A stretch of DNA of 64,000 nucleotides from Lysinibacillus boronitolerans JCM 21713 = 10a = NBRC 103108 (GCF_000772935.1 NZ_JPVR01000079.1:62001-126000); one strand, 5' to 3'. Positions 35,396 through 45,928 are shown, numbered from the stretch's first letter. The notes: generated by a model from the sequence alone, not told the origin. A program made the numbers and translations.

Positions 35396-37144
35396 TCATA
35401 ATTTAAATGTATTAATCGTTTCTATAACCTCTTTCGTTGTTTGATCTAATATGGTTACAACTTCATTTAATTCAGAAACCATCGTTACTTGTAAATCCGA
35501 GGCAGTTGCTACTTCCTTTGTTCCTCGCACACTATGCTTCGCAATAGCATTCATCTGCTCGGTAGTAGCTAATACTTCCTCAGAGCCTGCTGACATTTCT
35601 TCAATTACAGCAGAGTCATCTTGAATTTTATTATTCACCTCAAGGACAGAATGCAATATTTTCTCTAGACTTACGCCTATGTGTTGCACTGATTTATTGC
35701 CTGCCTGTACATCTATTGTACTGCTAGCCATCTCCTGTAATGCTCGATCAGTAATTTTCTTAAAGCTTTCTAAATGCATGTGTATTTCGTCAGCAGATGC
35801 TTTAGACATCTCTGCAAGTTTACGAACTTCATCTGCCACGACTGCAAAACCTTTACCAGCCTCTCCTGCTCTTGCTGCTTCAATTGCAGCATTTAAAGCC
35901 AGTAAGTTGGTTTGATCCGCTATACTTGTAATGATTTTCACCATCTCTTCAATTGATTGGAACTTATCACCCATTTCCTCGACATGATTAGCCGTACGTA
36001 AAACAGAAGATTCTACGTTTTGAATTTGGGATACAACTTCTTGAGAATGATTAACACTTGTTTCCACAAGTCCTGTCATGGCTGATGATGACTCTGCAAT
36101 CTCTGAAGTTGTATCAGCCAGTCGTTGAATACCAATTGACATCTCATTCATAGTTAATACAACTTCTTGATTATTTTGCTGTTGTTGCTCACTACCAGCA
36201 GCAATTTCGATAATTCGATCTGCAATTTGAGCGTTTGATTCTTCCACATGTTGAGAAGTCTCATCAATTTTTTGAACAACATTTTGTAAAGCAAATGTGC
36301 GTTGTTGAATCGTATGGAAAGTTTCTTTTAATTTTTGTAGTGATTCTCTGAAGGATTGTGCAAATATTGTAATTTCATTTGCTCCTTTTAACTGAATTTT
36401 CTCCACTTCTATCGTTGCCTTAGCAATATCTCCTAGAGCAAAACTTTGTGCTGCAACACCGAGATGCGCTAAAGGTTTTAATGCTCCATTAATATAACGA
36501 TATAAGATAAACATCACAATACCTGTTAAAGCTAATATGACAACAATTAATGCAGGTAAAATAGCCGTTAATACTGCATTCGTAACATTGCTTACCTCTG
36601 TTGCTTCTATATCGACCCCTACAAAGGCAACGATATTACCTGCCTCATCCTTTAATGGAACAGTACCTGACAAATAATCTCCAAAATCACTATGTAAAAT
36701 ATCAGAGTAGTAACTTCCAGTATTCTTTACCTTCTCAATATCCTTGTAGTATGTGGAAGAGGACTCATCCCCTATAGCTCCAGCATTTTCTTGATCATCT
36801 GCTGGCATACCGTCCACTAAAAAACGTACCTTTTTATCTTCCTGTGGTACTGCGAAGGTATAGGCATAAAGAACACCATTTATTTCACGTAACTCGTTGA
36901 GCTCTTCCCGAAGTCGCCAATATAACTCAGATTCTTTTGGTTCCCTTGAGAGCTGCTCATATTCATCTGCATTTAAATGTTTTGCAATATTCTCAGCAAC
37001 TGCAACTGCCTGTGTTCCCATGGTTTTATTAACAGATGATTTTGCTGTGTAAATTGTTGTTATAACGAAAAAGGATAACAAAGCCACTAACATTACCAAT
37101 GACATTAACACTATTTTATTGCTTAATTTGCCTGTCGCTCGCAT
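35396..37144 (-). CDS. Methyl-accepting chemotaxis protein
   Basis: 582 residues. Helix 1 (about 12-32), an extracytoplasmic sensor (about 35-190, with [13 protein letters not shown] and [12 protein letters not shown], a Cache-like pattern), helix 2 (about 195-217), HAMP, and the signalling domain with the tip [39 protein letters not shown] (pattern only). It differs from the neighbouring receptor in its sensor and so probably binds another ligand. The two genes are adjacent on one strand but separated by a terminator. Confidence 0.9.
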   Translation of the reverse strand: MRATGKLSNKIVLMSLVMLVALLSFFVITTIYTAKSSVNKTMGTQAVAVAENIAKHLNADEYEQLSREPKESELYWRLREELNELREINGVLYAYTFAVPQEDKKVRFLVDGMPADDQENAGAIGDESSSTYYKDIEKVKNTGSYYSDILHSDFGDYLSGTVPLKDEAGNIVAFVGVDIEATEVSNVTNAVLTAILPALIVVILALTGIVMFILYRYINGALKPLAHLGVAAQSFALGDIAKATIEVEKIQLKGANEITIFAQSFRESLQKLKETFHTIQQRTFALQNVVQKIDETSQHVEESNAQIADRIIEIAAGSEQQQQNNQEVVLTMNEMSIGIQRLADTTSEIAESSSAMTGLVETSVNHSQEVVSQIQNVESSVLRTANHVEEMGDKFQSIEEMVKIITSIADQTNLLALNAAIEAARAGEAGKGFAVVADEVRKLAEMSKASADEIHMHLESFKKITDRALQEMASSTIDVQAGNKSVQHIGVSLEKILHSVLEVNNKIQDDSAVIEEMSAGSEEVLATTEQMNAIAKHSVRGTKEVATASDLQVTMVSELNEVVTILDQTTKEVIETINTFKL

Positions 37145-37218
37145 ACTTTCCTCCTTTAATATACTGATATACTAATAGTTCATATTGTACTATTTTTTCA
37201 ACTATTTCGACAATAAAT

Positions 37219-38517
37219 CTATGATATTAACCATATCCAAATAATTAATGCAATTAAAGTGGCGAACAGTGTCGGAATAGTAAGAATAACACCGATTTTA
37301 AAATATTGTCCCCAGCTAATTTTAATGCCTTTCTGGGCTAATATATGAAGCCATAGCAATGTTGCCAGTGAGCCAATTGGTGTCATTTTTGGACCTAAAT
37401 TCGTACCAATTATATTTGCGTAAATCAGTCCCTCCTTCATCATGCCCGATGCGCTTGTTTCTGAAATTGCCAAAGCATCAATCATAACAGTAGGTAAGTT
37501 GTTCATGACAGCAGACAAAATGGCAGCCACAAATCCCATCGTCATCGTTGCTACTACGAAGCCCTGCTGTATAGCTAGCTCGAATAAATTTGCTAACAGT
37601 CCTGTCATCCCTACATTTTTTAACCCATAGACAACCACATACATACCAATTGAGAAGAACACAATGTTCCATGGAGCTCCTTTTACAACCCTCTTTGTAT
37701 CTACAATAGAGCTACGCTGTGCAAGCCATAAGAATAAAGCAGCGACCCCACATAAAATAAAGGATACAGGGATGTGTAAAACCTCACCAGCTACGAATCC
37801 CACTAATAGGATTGCAATCACATACCAAGCGATCGTAAATAATTTGGGATCCCTGATTGCGTGCTTTGGTTGCTCAACTGCCTCAAGAGAATAATGCTGT
37901 GGAATGGAACGGCGAAAAACAATGTAAAGTACTGCTATACTTGCCACTAACGAAAAGAAGTTCGGTACGATCATATGAACTGCATAATCTATAAACCCTA
38001 TGTCAAAAAAGTCAGCTGAGACAATATTCGTTAAATTGTTAATAACAAAAGGTAAGGAGGTTGTGTCTGCTATAAAACCACTTGCAATAATAAATGGAAA
38101 GATCATTTTTTCAGTCAAGTTCAGTTTTCTCACCATCGCTAAAACGATCGGCGTTAATATTAAAGCACCCCCATCATTAGCAAACAAAGCTGAGACAACA
38201 GCTCCAAGGCAACTAATATAAACAAATAAGCGAATTCCACTTCCCTTTGCGAGTCGTGCCATATGGAGAGCTGCCCATTCAAAAAAGCCAATTTCATCTA
38301 AGATGAGTGAAATTAAAATAATGCCAATAAATGATAGTGTTGCATTCCAAACAATCCCCGTTACCTCTAATACATCATGCCAGGTTACTACACCTATTAA
38401 TAGTGCAATAGCTGCTCCTATACAGGCCGACCAGCCTATTGATAGTTTTCGTGGTTGCACTATGACAAAAAATAATGTAACTAAAAATAAAATAATGCCA
38501 AAAGCAGTCTGCATCAT
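37219..38517 (-). CDS. arsB: ArsB-type arsenite/antimonite efflux carrier
   Basis: 432 residues with 11-12 helices, ion-transporter superfamily. Recognisable ArsB segments include [19 protein letters not shown] near residue 110, [16 protein letters not shown] near 155 and [19 protein letters not shown] near 385. ArsB expels arsenite from the cytosol. No arsR or arsC gene is adjacent, so it is an orphan copy and may export another anion. Its ATG follows AGGGAGG. The upstream YebC gene is separated by a terminator. Confidence 0.82.
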   Translation of the reverse strand: MMQTAFGIILFLVTLFFVIVQPRKLSIGWSACIGAAIALLIGVVTWHDVLEVTGIVWNATLSFIGIILISLILDEIGFFEWAALHMARLAKGSGIRLFVYISCLGAVVSALFANDGGALILTPIVLAMVRKLNLTEKMIFPFIIASGFIADTTSLPFVINNLTNIVSADFFDIGFIDYAVHMIVPNFFSLVASIAVLYIVFRRSIPQHYSLEAVEQPKHAIRDPKLFTIAWYVIAILLVGFVAGEVLHIPVSFILCGVAALFLWLAQRSSIVDTKRVVKGAPWNIVFFSIGMYVVVYGLKNVGMTGLLANLFELAIQQGFVVATMTMGFVAAILSAVMNNLPTVMIDALAISETSASGMMKEGLIYANIIGTNLGPKMTPIGSLATLLWLHILAQKGIKISWGQYFKIGVILTIPTLFATLIALIIWIWLIS

Positions 38518-38533
38518 TTTCCTCCCTAATTAA

Positions 38534-38561
38534 AAACCAGTAGCGTACATGCTACTGGTTT
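38534..38561 (-). terminator. Terminator of the yebC-like gene
   Basis: AAACCAGTAGC pairs with GCTACTGGTTT (11 bp), T-rich on the minus strand. Confidence 0.85.
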
Positions 38562-38580
38562 ACTCATTTTGCTAATTGGT

Positions 38581-39300
38581 TTATTCGCCTAAATCTGCAT
38601 TGTGGAAGACATTTTGTACATCTTCTAAATCTTCTAATGCATCAATTAGTTTTTCAAACTTCGCTACATCGTCGCCAGTTAAAGTCACTTCTGTTTGAGG
38701 AAGCATAGAAAGCTCTGCTACTGTAAATTCTTCTACACCTGCAGCCTTCAATGCTTCTTGTGTCGCAAAGAATTGATCTGGCTCTGCATAAATAATTACG
38801 GCTTCTTCCTCTTCTAGAATATCGCGAGCATCAATATCAGCTTCCATTAAAATCTCTAGTACTTCATCAGCCGTTTTGCCTTCTAAGCCAATAACTGCTG
38901 TTGAATCGAACATATAAGCTACAGATCCACTGACACCCATATTCCCGTTATTTTTACCAAATGCTGCACGTACATCAGATGCTGTACGATTTACATTGTT
39001 TGTTAAAGCATCCACGATAATCATTGTGCCGGCTGGTCCAAAACCTTCATAACGTAATTCATCAAAGTTTTCATCACCGCCACCTTTTGCTTTGTCGATG
39101 GCTTTTTCTATAATATGTTTTGGAACACTGTATGTTTTTGCGCGTTCAAGTACTACTTTAAGTGCACGGTTTGACTCTGGATCTGGTTCGCCCGATTTAG
39201 CTGCCACATAAATTTCTCGTCCAAATTTTGCATTAATACGGCTTGTGCTTTGATCTTTAGACGCTTTCTTTTCTTTAATATTGTTCCACTTACGACCCAT
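38581..39300 (-). CDS. yeeI: YebC/PmpR family protein
   Basis: 239 residues from the ATG at 39300, which gives [13 protein letters not shown] and has GAGAGTGG ahead; an in-frame ATG three codons earlier is not needed. YebC hallmarks are [18 protein letters not shown] near 82-100 and TDNVNRT-like [13 protein letters not shown] near 110, then GSVAYMF. YebC proteins act as transcription regulators, and newer work links them to relief of polyproline ribosome stalling. The sequence is closest, from memory, to the YeeI branch of B. subtilis. Confidence 0.9.
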   Translation of the reverse strand: MGRKWNNIKEKKASKDQSTSRINAKFGREIYVAAKSGEPDPESNRALKVVLERAKTYSVPKHIIEKAIDKAKGGGDENFDELRYEGFGPAGTMIIVDALTNNVNRTASDVRAAFGKNNGNMGVSGSVAYMFDSTAVIGLEGKTADEVLEILMEADIDARDILEEEEAVIIYAEPDQFFATQEALKAAGVEEFTVAELSMLPQTEVTLTGDDVAKFEKLIDALEDLEDVQNVFHNADLGE

Positions 39301-39501
39301 TGTTTCCACTCTCTTTCAAAAGATAAATTTATAAAAATAATAGATACGCAGTTGCATATCTGTAAATGGTAATTAAATACTTATCGTATCTTTACTCTGC
39401 AAATAATAACACAATGATGCTTACAAAGCTAGATATACCAATGTTTAAGGTAGCATTTTTCTGAAGAAATCACTGTTAAAATTTACGTTTTTAGCGCCCT
39501 C

Positions 39502-39963
39502 TTACAACAGCTCTTGTTTAATTTTTTCTAGTAATGCCTGACAACCTTCCTGCACCAAATCATAAGTTTCCTGAAAATCGCCCGTATAATAAGGATCTGG
39601 GACATCCTTACGATGCGGTGTTAAATCTAAAAAACGAAAAATCTTTGGCGAGTTTGGATTGCCTAGTATTGTGCGGATATTACGAATATTGCTTTCATCC
39701 ATTCCGATAATATAAGCAAACTTTTCAAAATCTGACTTTTGTAATTGTCGACCTTGCATACCTATTGTGGAAATACCATATTCCCTAAGCTTATCCTGTG
39801 TACCCCGATGTGGAGGTTCACCGATATGCCACGAACTAGTAGCAGCAGAATCCACTTCAATTTTATCTTCTAAATGCTCTTTCTTCACCAAGTCGCGCAT
39901 AATCGCCTCTGCCATGGGGGAGCGACAGATATTACCTAAACACACGAAAAGTACTCGAATCAT
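39502..39963 (-). CDS. Low-molecular-weight protein tyrosine phosphatase
   Basis: 153 residues, typical length. The P-loop CLGNICRS places nucleophile C8 and R14, and the acid loop DVPDPYYTGDF near residue 118 holds the general acid. These enzymes dephosphorylate proteins on tyrosine or arginine; YfkJ of Bacillus is the nearest named relative I recall. It lies 60 bp downstream of the acyltransferase gene but after a terminator. Confidence 0.92.
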   Translation of the reverse strand: MIRVLFVCLGNICRSPMAEAIMRDLVKKEHLEDKIEVDSAATSSWHIGEPPHRGTQDKLREYGISTIGMQGRQLQKSDFEKFAYIIGMDESNIRNIRTILGNPNSPKIFRFLDLTPHRKDVPDPYYTGDFQETYDLVQEGCQALLEKIKQELL

Positions 39964-39985
39964 TTTATTTTCCTCCTACAACAAA

Positions 39986-40014
39986 GCACTCAAAATCAAT
40001 TTGATTCTGAGTGC
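39986..40014 (-). terminator. Terminator after the plsC-like gene
   Basis: GCACTCA..ATCAA pairs with TTGAT..TGAGTGC with an internal mismatch; TTTGTTG follows. Confidence 0.65.
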
Positions 40015-40023
40015 CATTTTCTT

Positions 40024-40626
40024 TTATTTTACGGGAATACGTTTCTGTAATTCTTCTGTTAGAGCGACTAGCTCATGCTCAAGGTGTTGAGTAAACTGCT
40101 CACGGCCTTCTTTTCCCTTACCTGTTACATAAAATGGCTCACCATAAATTAAATAGCCTTTGCCACGCTTCATGACATCTCCAGCATTACGCGCACCAAC
40201 ATAAGCAGCTGGAACAATTTGCGCCTTTGCCAACTGTGCAATGGTAATAGCACCTTGTTTTAAATCTGTTCCGTCTGCACTGCGTGTACCAGAGGGAAAA
40301 ATCCCTACAATTTTCCCTTCCTTCAATAACTGTGAAGGGATTTTAATCACGCTTGGTCCAGGATTATCACGGTCTACCGGGAAAGCGTTTAAATGCTTAA
40401 CAAGCCAGCCAAGCCCTTTCATTTCAAATAATTGCTTCTTCGCCATAAAGTGAATTTCACGGGGGTACATGGCTACACCAAGGTTTAAAATATCAACATA
40501 GCCTGTATGTGTACAAGCTATAATAAATCCACCCTCTTTTGGCAAGTTTTCTTCTCCATACACACGAGCCTTTGAACCCATTAATTTTAATATTACTTTG
40601 ACAACATTTGCTGCTAGTTTATACAC
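40024..40626 (-). CDS. plsC: 1-acylglycerol-3-phosphate acyltransferase (PlsC family)
   Basis: 200 residues. The HX4D acyltransferase motif is HTGYVDI near residue 36, the substrate-binding block is FPSGTRSADG near 110, and VPAAYVGA lies near 138. PlsC makes phosphatidate from lysophosphatidate at the inner face of the membrane. The length is normal. Start ATG with AGGTAGGAATG ahead. It could be a paralogue acting on another lysolipid. Confidence 0.88.
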   Translation of the reverse strand: MYKLAANVVKVILKLMGSKARVYGEENLPKEGGFIIACTHTGYVDILNLGVAMYPREIHFMAKKQLFEMKGLGWLVKHLNAFPVDRDNPGPSVIKIPSQLLKEGKIVGIFPSGTRSADGTDLKQGAITIAQLAKAQIVPAAYVGARNAGDVMKRGKGYLIYGEPFYVTGKGKEGREQFTQHLEHELVALTEELQKRIPVK

Positions 40627-40705
40627 TGTTACATTCCTACCTTATTCAATAGTTATTCCCATTGTAATCGAAAAGACCAGTATACTGCAATTGCAGGTGA
40701 CCAAC

Positions 40706-41539
40706 TTAAACCTTCCCTACTAATAGATCCACATCAATCGTAATTTCATTTAATACAATGGCTGTTTCCTCTTTTTTATGCCAGCCCATTGGTGTCATTT
40801 CTAATAGCGCAGGTACTAGTTCATCTGCAAGCGGTAAAGTATAAGTTATGCGTTCTACGTTTACCTCACGAAAACTATCTTGAAAACGAGCCACAATTTG
40901 TTCATTAGAGTAAGTTTCCTTGCTTGAATCTGCATATAATTGAGCACGCAGTTCTTGCAAATATCCACTTTGTGGAACAACCTTTACAAGACAGCCATTC
41001 GGTTTAAGAAGTCGTTTAAACTCCTCATAATTTGCTGGCGATAATATATTTAAAATTGCATCGAAACTTGTCTGAGCAAATGGACTTTTAGCTAAATCCC
41101 CTACACACCAAATTTGTTGAGGATAATGACGTGCTGCAGCCAAAATGCCCTCCTTTGCTATGTCAATTCCAACACCAATACCATGATTTCTATCATTCAT
41201 AATGCGAGCTAAATGTGAGCCCTCTCCACAACCAGTATCAAGCACCGTTTTTGCTGAGCTTATAAGCTCACCGATTCGGGCTTCTACAGCATCATAAATC
41301 CCACTATCAATAACAGCCTTGCGGGATTCAAAAAGGCTCTTACTATATTTAGAAGCAGCGCTATGTGTCAACATGTTGACATAGCCTTGTTTCGCAATAT
41401 CAAAGGAATGGTTAGAAGCACAAACCAATCTCCCTTGCTCATAGACATGCATTGATTGCTGACAGATCGGACAAGCAAAAAGGGTGATATGTTGATCCAT
41501 TAATGCTGCCCCGATAGCACGTTTCGATAATGCGCCCAT
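40706..41539 (-). CDS. RlmA-type 23S rRNA guanine-N1 methyltransferase
   Basis: 277 residues from the ATG at 41539, chosen because AAGGAGG lies 7 nt upstream; a longer frame would begin inside the preceding gene. The N-terminus has a zinc site CPIC (23-26) with C40 and H44, followed by HSFDIAKQGYVNML, the RlmA hallmark. The SAM domain has VLDTGCGEGSHL and the ILSPANYEEFKRLLKPNG segment. RlmA enzymes methylate G745 or G748 of 23S rRNA; the Gram-positive type (G748) affects tylosin sensitivity. It starts 3 bp after the MATE gene, so the two are coupled. Confidence 0.88.
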   Translation of the reverse strand: MGALSKRAIGAALMDQHITLFACPICQQSMHVYEQGRLVCASNHSFDIAKQGYVNMLTHSAASKYSKSLFESRKAVIDSGIYDAVEARIGELISSAKTVLDTGCGEGSHLARIMNDRNHGIGVGIDIAKEGILAAARHYPQQIWCVGDLAKSPFAQTSFDAILNILSPANYEEFKRLLKPNGCLVKVVPQSGYLQELRAQLYADSSKETYSNEQIVARFQDSFREVNVERITYTLPLADELVPALLEMTPMGWHKKEETAIVLNEITIDVDLLVGKV

Positions 41540-41541
41540 TT

Positions 41542-42918
41542 CTATGCCTCCTTCTTGTCGTTCGGTGATACAAGAGCATAACGCTCCCATTTACGACTTT
41601 TCCATCTAAAGTATACAATAATCGCCCGCACCCATTCATCTGCTGAAATGGCTAGCCATACTCCGACCAAGCCCCAATCCAACACAAATACAAATAAATA
41701 GCCAAGCGGCAGACTCATGCAAACCATCGATAGGAAACCAATTTTCACTGGGAATCTAGCATCCCCAGAAGCGCGTAAAGAGTTAATGACAACGATATTC
41801 ATCGTGCGACCAGTCTCTAGTAATATACTTAGAGCTAACACGGATGCTCCAATTTTAATGACCTCTGGATTATCAGTAAAAACCTGCATGAGGGGCTTAC
41901 GGAAAATCGTAACGACTGCGACCATAATTATCGTAAAAACAAATGCTGCTCGAACACTTTTCCATAGCTGATGATACGCCTCATCTTGCTCGCCTGCACC
42001 CACATGACGACCAATAATAATGGCTGTTCCTGTACCAATGGCTATCGCAAATAAATACGTAAACATCGAAATATTCATAGCATACTGTCGTGCTGCTAGC
42101 GTTTCTGCTCCTAAGTAAGTCGCATAATATAAAAAGATGATTTGGCAAAATTGATAAAGCACCTGCTCAAACGCAGATGGTAAACCAATGTTTAGTATTT
42201 TTCTTACATATTCCTTTGAATACTCAAAATAATATTGTAACTTTACGCGTACTTCCATTACCTGATATAGCAACCAGAAAAATACTAGTACGGCTAGTCC
42301 GCGACTAATGACTGAGGAAATAGCCGCTCCTTTCACACCAAGCTCTGGTAAACCTAAATTCCCAAAAATAAGACCGTAGTTTAGCACAACATGTAAGACG
42401 TTCATGCCAAGTGAAACGTACATAGTTTGTTTTGTCCAACCATGTACACGAATAATTGCAGCAAGTGCATTAATAATAGCCTGCAGGAAAATAAAACTCC
42501 CAATGATGACTAAGTAACTTTGTGCATAGTGGAGTACTTCTCCCTGCAGGTTCATCATTGTCATTAAATGTCTCGCAAAGAAGAAAAATAAAATACTCAT
42601 TAAAAGCCCAACGACCAAATTCATCGTGACCGCTAACGCCGAGATTTTCGCCGCCTCAAAAAAGCGTCTGGAACCTAAATACTGTGAAACAACAATAGAT
42701 GCACCATTGCCCACTACTTCCAGTATTAAGATGGCAATATGGATATATTGATTGGCTGCACCTACTCCTGATACAGCATTATCTGATAAAGCACTGAGCA
42801 TAAAAGTATCGGCTAGTCCCATCAACATAAATAGAAAAACTTCTAAGAAGATCGGCCATGTTAAATGGAATAGACTTAACTTATTTGTCTCTTTAATTGT
42901 GTCTGCCAATACTTTCAC
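41542..42918 (-). CDS. MATE family multidrug/toxin extrusion transporter
   Basis: 458 residues in two six-helix halves. Early segments SALSDNAVSGVGAANQYIHI near residue 43 and the second-half GTGTAIIIGRHVGAGEQDEAY near 280 are MATE patterns. These carriers expel cationic drugs or metabolites using sodium or protons. The exact start is unclear: GTG at 42918 sits close to AGGAGA, and a TTG at 42909 has better spacing. First gene of a pair with the rRNA methyltransferase. Confidence 0.88.
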   Translation of the reverse strand: MKVLADTIKETNKLSLFHLTWPIFLEVFLFMLMGLADTFMLSALSDNAVSGVGAANQYIHIAILILEVVGNGASIVVSQYLGSRRFFEAAKISALAVTMNLVVGLLMSILFFFFARHLMTMMNLQGEVLHYAQSYLVIIGSFIFLQAIINALAAIIRVHGWTKQTMYVSLGMNVLHVVLNYGLIFGNLGLPELGVKGAAISSVISRGLAVLVFFWLLYQVMEVRVKLQYYFEYSKEYVRKILNIGLPSAFEQVLYQFCQIIFLYYATYLGAETLAARQYAMNISMFTYLFAIAIGTGTAIIIGRHVGAGEQDEAYHQLWKSVRAAFVFTIIMVAVVTIFRKPLMQVFTDNPEVIKIGASVLALSILLETGRTMNIVVINSLRASGDARFPVKIGFLSMVCMSLPLGYLFVFVLDWGLVGVWLAISADEWVRAIIVYFRWKSRKWERYALVSPNDKKEA

Positions 42919-43013
42919 TTCTCCTATATTTTCTTAAAAATCTATTGTATCTTATCACAAATATTTTGACTGTAAAGAGATTTATAGGAAGACAGCGCTT
43001 CCACATAAAAAAA

Positions 43014-43038
43014 CCCCTCTCACATAGGAGTGAAGGGG
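43014..43038 (-). terminator. Terminator of the phosphatase gene
   Basis: CCCCTTCACtc pairs with GTGAgAGGGG, followed on the minus strand by TTTTTTTA. Confidence 0.78.
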
Positions 43039-43045
43039 CACATTT

Positions 43046-43813
43046 TTAAATTAAGCAATAGGATTGCAATTGCTTTCGTTTTTCAATTGTTAGGCCAAAT
43101 TCCTGCTCTAAAAACCCAGCCTTTGAACCATAGCGACCATCCATAGCATCCAGTGCTGCTTGTAAATAGTCTTCACGGGCGGACATTAATGCATAAAATT
43201 GCTGTAGTTCTTGCTCATTATACTGATGCTGAATAGCCTGAGCCATTCTTTCCACCATTGGACGTAAATACATATTGGTATCTAAATAGTCCTCCATGAT
43301 AGTCTCCTCAGGTACATCTAAAGCTAGTAAAATAAGAGCTCCCCCAATACCAGTTCGGTCCTTACCAACTGCGCAATGGTGAACAAGACCTAGATTATCA
43401 GGATTTTGAATCGTTTGCATTAACTCTTTAAATGAAGGATTGTTAAAAGGCATTTGTGCATAAAAATCCCGGAACATATCAGGGCTTACCGCTTTATAAA
43501 AATCTCTACCCTCAGCATTCGTAGGCATTTCAAAAGCATGCTTACCCTTCGCTGGGATTTGAATATATTGAGCATTCGAGAACACTGGGTTAGGATTATG
43601 ATATGCCTCATTGTTATCGCGATAATCAAAAATAGTTTTAATCCCTAGCGTTTCAAATAGTTCTTTATCCGCCAGTGTCATTTTCCCAAGGGCCGCTGAT
43701 CGGTAAAATAAACCGTTCTTTACCCTACGGCCATCCCTTGTCTTATATCCACCCATGTCTCGGAAATTATAGACTGCCTCAAATGGAATCACCTTTGTCT
43801 CTAATTGTTCCAA
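43046..43813 (-). CDS. Tyrosine-protein phosphatase, Y_phosphatase3 type
   Basis: 255 residues. The N-terminal NFRDMGGYKTRDGRRVKNGLFYRSAALG pattern and the active-site loop HHCAVGKDRTG near residue 147 (CX5R) define the DSP-like tyrosine/lipid phosphatase family common in Bacilli. It may act on phosphotyrosine or phosphoinositide-like substrates. Start TTG behind AGGAGG. Monocistronic. Confidence 0.88.
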   Translation of the reverse strand: MEQLETKVIPFEAVYNFRDMGGYKTRDGRRVKNGLFYRSAALGKMTLADKELFETLGIKTIFDYRDNNEAYHNPNPVFSNAQYIQIPAKGKHAFEMPTNAEGRDFYKAVSPDMFRDFYAQMPFNNPSFKELMQTIQNPDNLGLVHHCAVGKDRTGIGGALILLALDVPEETIMEDYLDTNMYLRPMVERMAQAIQHQYNEQELQQFYALMSAREDYLQAALDAMDGRYGSKAGFLEQEFGLTIEKRKQLQSYCLI

Positions 43814-43915
43814 TCACTACACCTCCTAAAATTATCGAGCATACTTACTTTTATTCTAAAGAACAAACTACATTAATTCCAATTTTCACGCTAGGTAATA
43901 ATTAAAACACAAAAA

Positions 43916-43944
43916 ATACTAGCTGAAAGGCTAACAGCTAGTAT
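43916..43944 (-). terminator. Terminator of the btuF-like gene
   Basis: ATACTAGCTG pairs with CAGCTAGTAT; the minus strand continues TTTTTTGTG. Confidence 0.85.
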
Positions 43945-43955
43945 GGAATAATATT

Positions 43956-44906
43956 TTATTTAAATAACTCTGGATATACAGCTTTCGCTACTAATTCTAC
44001 AGCTTCACCAATACGTGGACCAGGTCGATTAGAGATATCTGTATCAAGAGACAACACCGCTTTGTTTTGAATAGCTGTCACTGTATTCCAACCATCTCGT
44101 CCAAGAATTTCCCCTATAGGATCTTCTGTATAGTTTACTGTCGTTAAAATAACATCTGGATTTTTTGCAATAACATCTTCCTCATTCACTTTTGCCCAGC
44201 TAGTCAGGTCAGAAAAAACATTATTAACATTAGCTGCATCCAATATTTCTTGTTGGAAAGTACTAGAGCCTGCTGTATAAATGTCTGGCTTAGGGCTAAC
44301 CTCTAAATAAACATTTTTTGGCGTCTTTACGTCCTTCACCTTCGTTTGGACTTCAGCAATTTTCGCTTTAATCTCTTCGTTTAATTTATTTCCTTTATCC
44401 GCAACATCCATCACTGCAGCAATTTGCTCGATATCTCCATAAACATCTTCGAAAGTAGTCGCAGATTGAATAACAAACACTTTAATTCCTGCATCCTCAA
44501 GCGGCTTTAGTGCATCCTTATTACCGATTGTATAAGCAATGACAACATCTGGCTTTAACGCTATAATTCTTTCACTGTTAAAATTCATAGTATCAGAGAC
44601 ACGTTCAATTTTTTGTGCTTCCTCTGGGTAAGTATCGTACTCAGTTGCCCCCACAATTTTATCGCCAACACCTAAAGCAAACAAAATTTCAGTATTACTC
44701 GGTTGTAATGATACGACTGTTTTCGGTACTTCATTAAACTCTATTTCCACTCCACGATCATCTGTCACTTTATAGCTTGTTTTCTCTTCTTGTTGTATAT
44801 CCTGTGAAGCTTCTTTATTTGTTGTATCTTCAGCCGTGCCACAGCCTGCTAATACCAGTGCAAGTAAGAGCACTGATAGCCATTGGAAATTAAATACTTT
44901 CTTCAT
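43956..44906 (-). CDS. btuF: BtuF-like cobalamin-binding ABC transporter lipoprotein
   Basis: 316-residue precursor with lipobox LAGC (C22), then a class III binding protein: ETDDRGVEIEF-type start (VTDDRGVEIEF), VVSLQPSNTEILFALGVGDKIVGATEYDTYPEEA near 65-100, and KPDVVIAYTIG. It is in one operon with the adenosyltransferase-like gene (17-bp overlap), and both lie behind a cobalamin riboswitch, which makes vitamin B12 or a corrinoid the likely ligand. No permease or ATPase gene is adjacent; it must share a btuCD pair from elsewhere. Confidence 0.85.
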   Translation of the reverse strand: MKKVFNFQWLSVLLLALVLAGCGTAEDTTNKEASQDIQQEEKTSYKVTDDRGVEIEFNEVPKTVVSLQPSNTEILFALGVGDKIVGATEYDTYPEEAQKIERVSDTMNFNSERIIALKPDVVIAYTIGNKDALKPLEDAGIKVFVIQSATTFEDVYGDIEQIAAVMDVADKGNKLNEEIKAKIAEVQTKVKDVKTPKNVYLEVSPKPDIYTAGSSTFQQEILDAANVNNVFSDLTSWAKVNEEDVIAKNPDVILTTVNYTEDPIGEILGRDGWNTVTAIQNKAVLSLDTDISNRPGPRIGEAVELVAKAVYPELFK

Positions 44907-45447
44907 TGTTATTCTCCTTTTTCTTTTTCATTGGGTAAGATTTACTAATAAATGGTATTTCAGCTATTCCTGCTTGCTGATTCATAAACACAGCCATAAC
45001 AAAACATACATTAGCTAATAAGCCAAGGTAATCGAAAAGAATAGCAGGAACCTCTCGTTCTTCTGATACTTTGTGTAAGATACGATATGATTTTTTCGCT
45101 TCACTGCGGCAAAGATGTAGAGCAGCAGCGGCCTCTGTTCCTTGTGGTAAAACAAAACTTTGAATCTCTTCCTTCACATGGCGAACGTAAAAATCATACC
45201 GCTCACTTAACCAAGATAAATCCTCTTCAGTTACTGCTAATTTCCCACGAACTGAGCCATTTACATGATAAGCCATAGGTAAAATAAGCAATAAATCCTC
45301 AGCAACAACTTGAACATCCTCTTTTTTTACTGCAGCTAATGCAACTCCTAAATGTGTTGTAAGGCTATCTGTTCGAATTTCAAAATCTACCGTTGAAGCT
45401 TTCTCACGCATAAATGGATAACAAGAATAACGGGCATCTTTTTTCAC
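44890..45447 (-). CDS. Divergent cobalamin adenosyltransferase-like protein
   Basis: 185 residues; GTG start after GGGGGGAA. The C-terminal half resembles PduO-type ATP:cob(I)alamin adenosyltransferases: SFVLPQGTEAAAALHLCR (near 118-135), then a helix ending in a final hydrophobic LANVCFVMAVFMN. Two things are off: the N-terminal ATP-binding TRTGDxGxT loop is absent, and the usual RRAER helix reads SEAKKSYR. It may therefore bind B12 without adenosylating it, perhaps as a corrinoid chaperone. The riboswitch and the btuF partner support a B12 role. Confidence 0.65.
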   Translation of the reverse strand: MKKDARYSCYPFMREKASTVDFEIRTDSLTTHLGVALAAVKKEDVQVVAEDLLLILPMAYHVNGSVRGKLAVTEEDLSWLSERYDFYVRHVKEEIQSFVLPQGTEAAAALHLCRSEAKKSYRILHKVSEEREVPAILFDYLGLLANVCFVMAVFMNQQAGIAEIPFISKSYPMKKKKENNNEESI

Positions 45448-45496
45448 TTGCTTCCCCCCTACTTTCTATAATGAAAAATTCTTACTTGAAAGGCAT

Positions 45497-45526
45497 AAAA
45501 AAATCGCTCCTTTTGCAAAGGAACGA
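45497..45526 (-). terminator. Riboswitch-controlled intrinsic terminator
   Basis: On the minus strand TCGTTCCTTT pairs with AAAGGAGCGA (one mismatch), followed by TTTTTTT. It lies between the cobalamin aptamer and the first gene, so it is probably the expression platform. Confidence 0.75.
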
Positions 45527-45621
45527 CAAAAATAACATAATAAGTACCATCAAACTGGACATAGCCTATGTATTTGCCGTATATCCTCCTAGCTTCCGAG
45601 AAGTTTTTATACGTTCAAATA

Positions 45622-45790
45622 AAGGTCGGTCTCCTGGCTTGTACAGTTCATCACATGAAACAAATGAGTTATAAAGGACCTTCCCATCTTCTTTGAGACA
45701 GTGGTAAATCTTTATATTGGCTGTACTTACAGTTGCGGAAACAGCTCCGGTTTTTCACCGGATTCCCGATTATGCTAACTAGCACCTTTA
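45622..45790 (-). promoter_or_regulatory. Cobalamin riboswitch
   Basis: Read on the minus strand, the B12-aptamer landmarks occur in order: GGTGCTAGTTAGC, GGGAATCCGGTGAAAAACCG, GCTGTTTCCGCAACTGTAAG, CCACTGT, GATGGGAAGG and AAGCCAGGAGACC. Adenosylcobalamin binding should favour the downstream terminator and shut off the btuF operon. Confidence 0.95.
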
Positions 45791-45928
45791 TTCTGCAAGA
45801 ATATTTCATTTGTAAAGCAGTTTATCATATATGATTCAGAAAAAATAGCTATACTTAGAATGGATAACTTTAAAATTACAGCAATATTGCTACTTTAAGA
45901 GAAAAATTAAAACTGTTTAATAAGTTTA

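Noticed and set aside
38581-39309. Three-codon N-terminal extension of the YebC protein
   Set aside because: The family starts MGRKWNN and the ribosome site fits the ATG at 39300.
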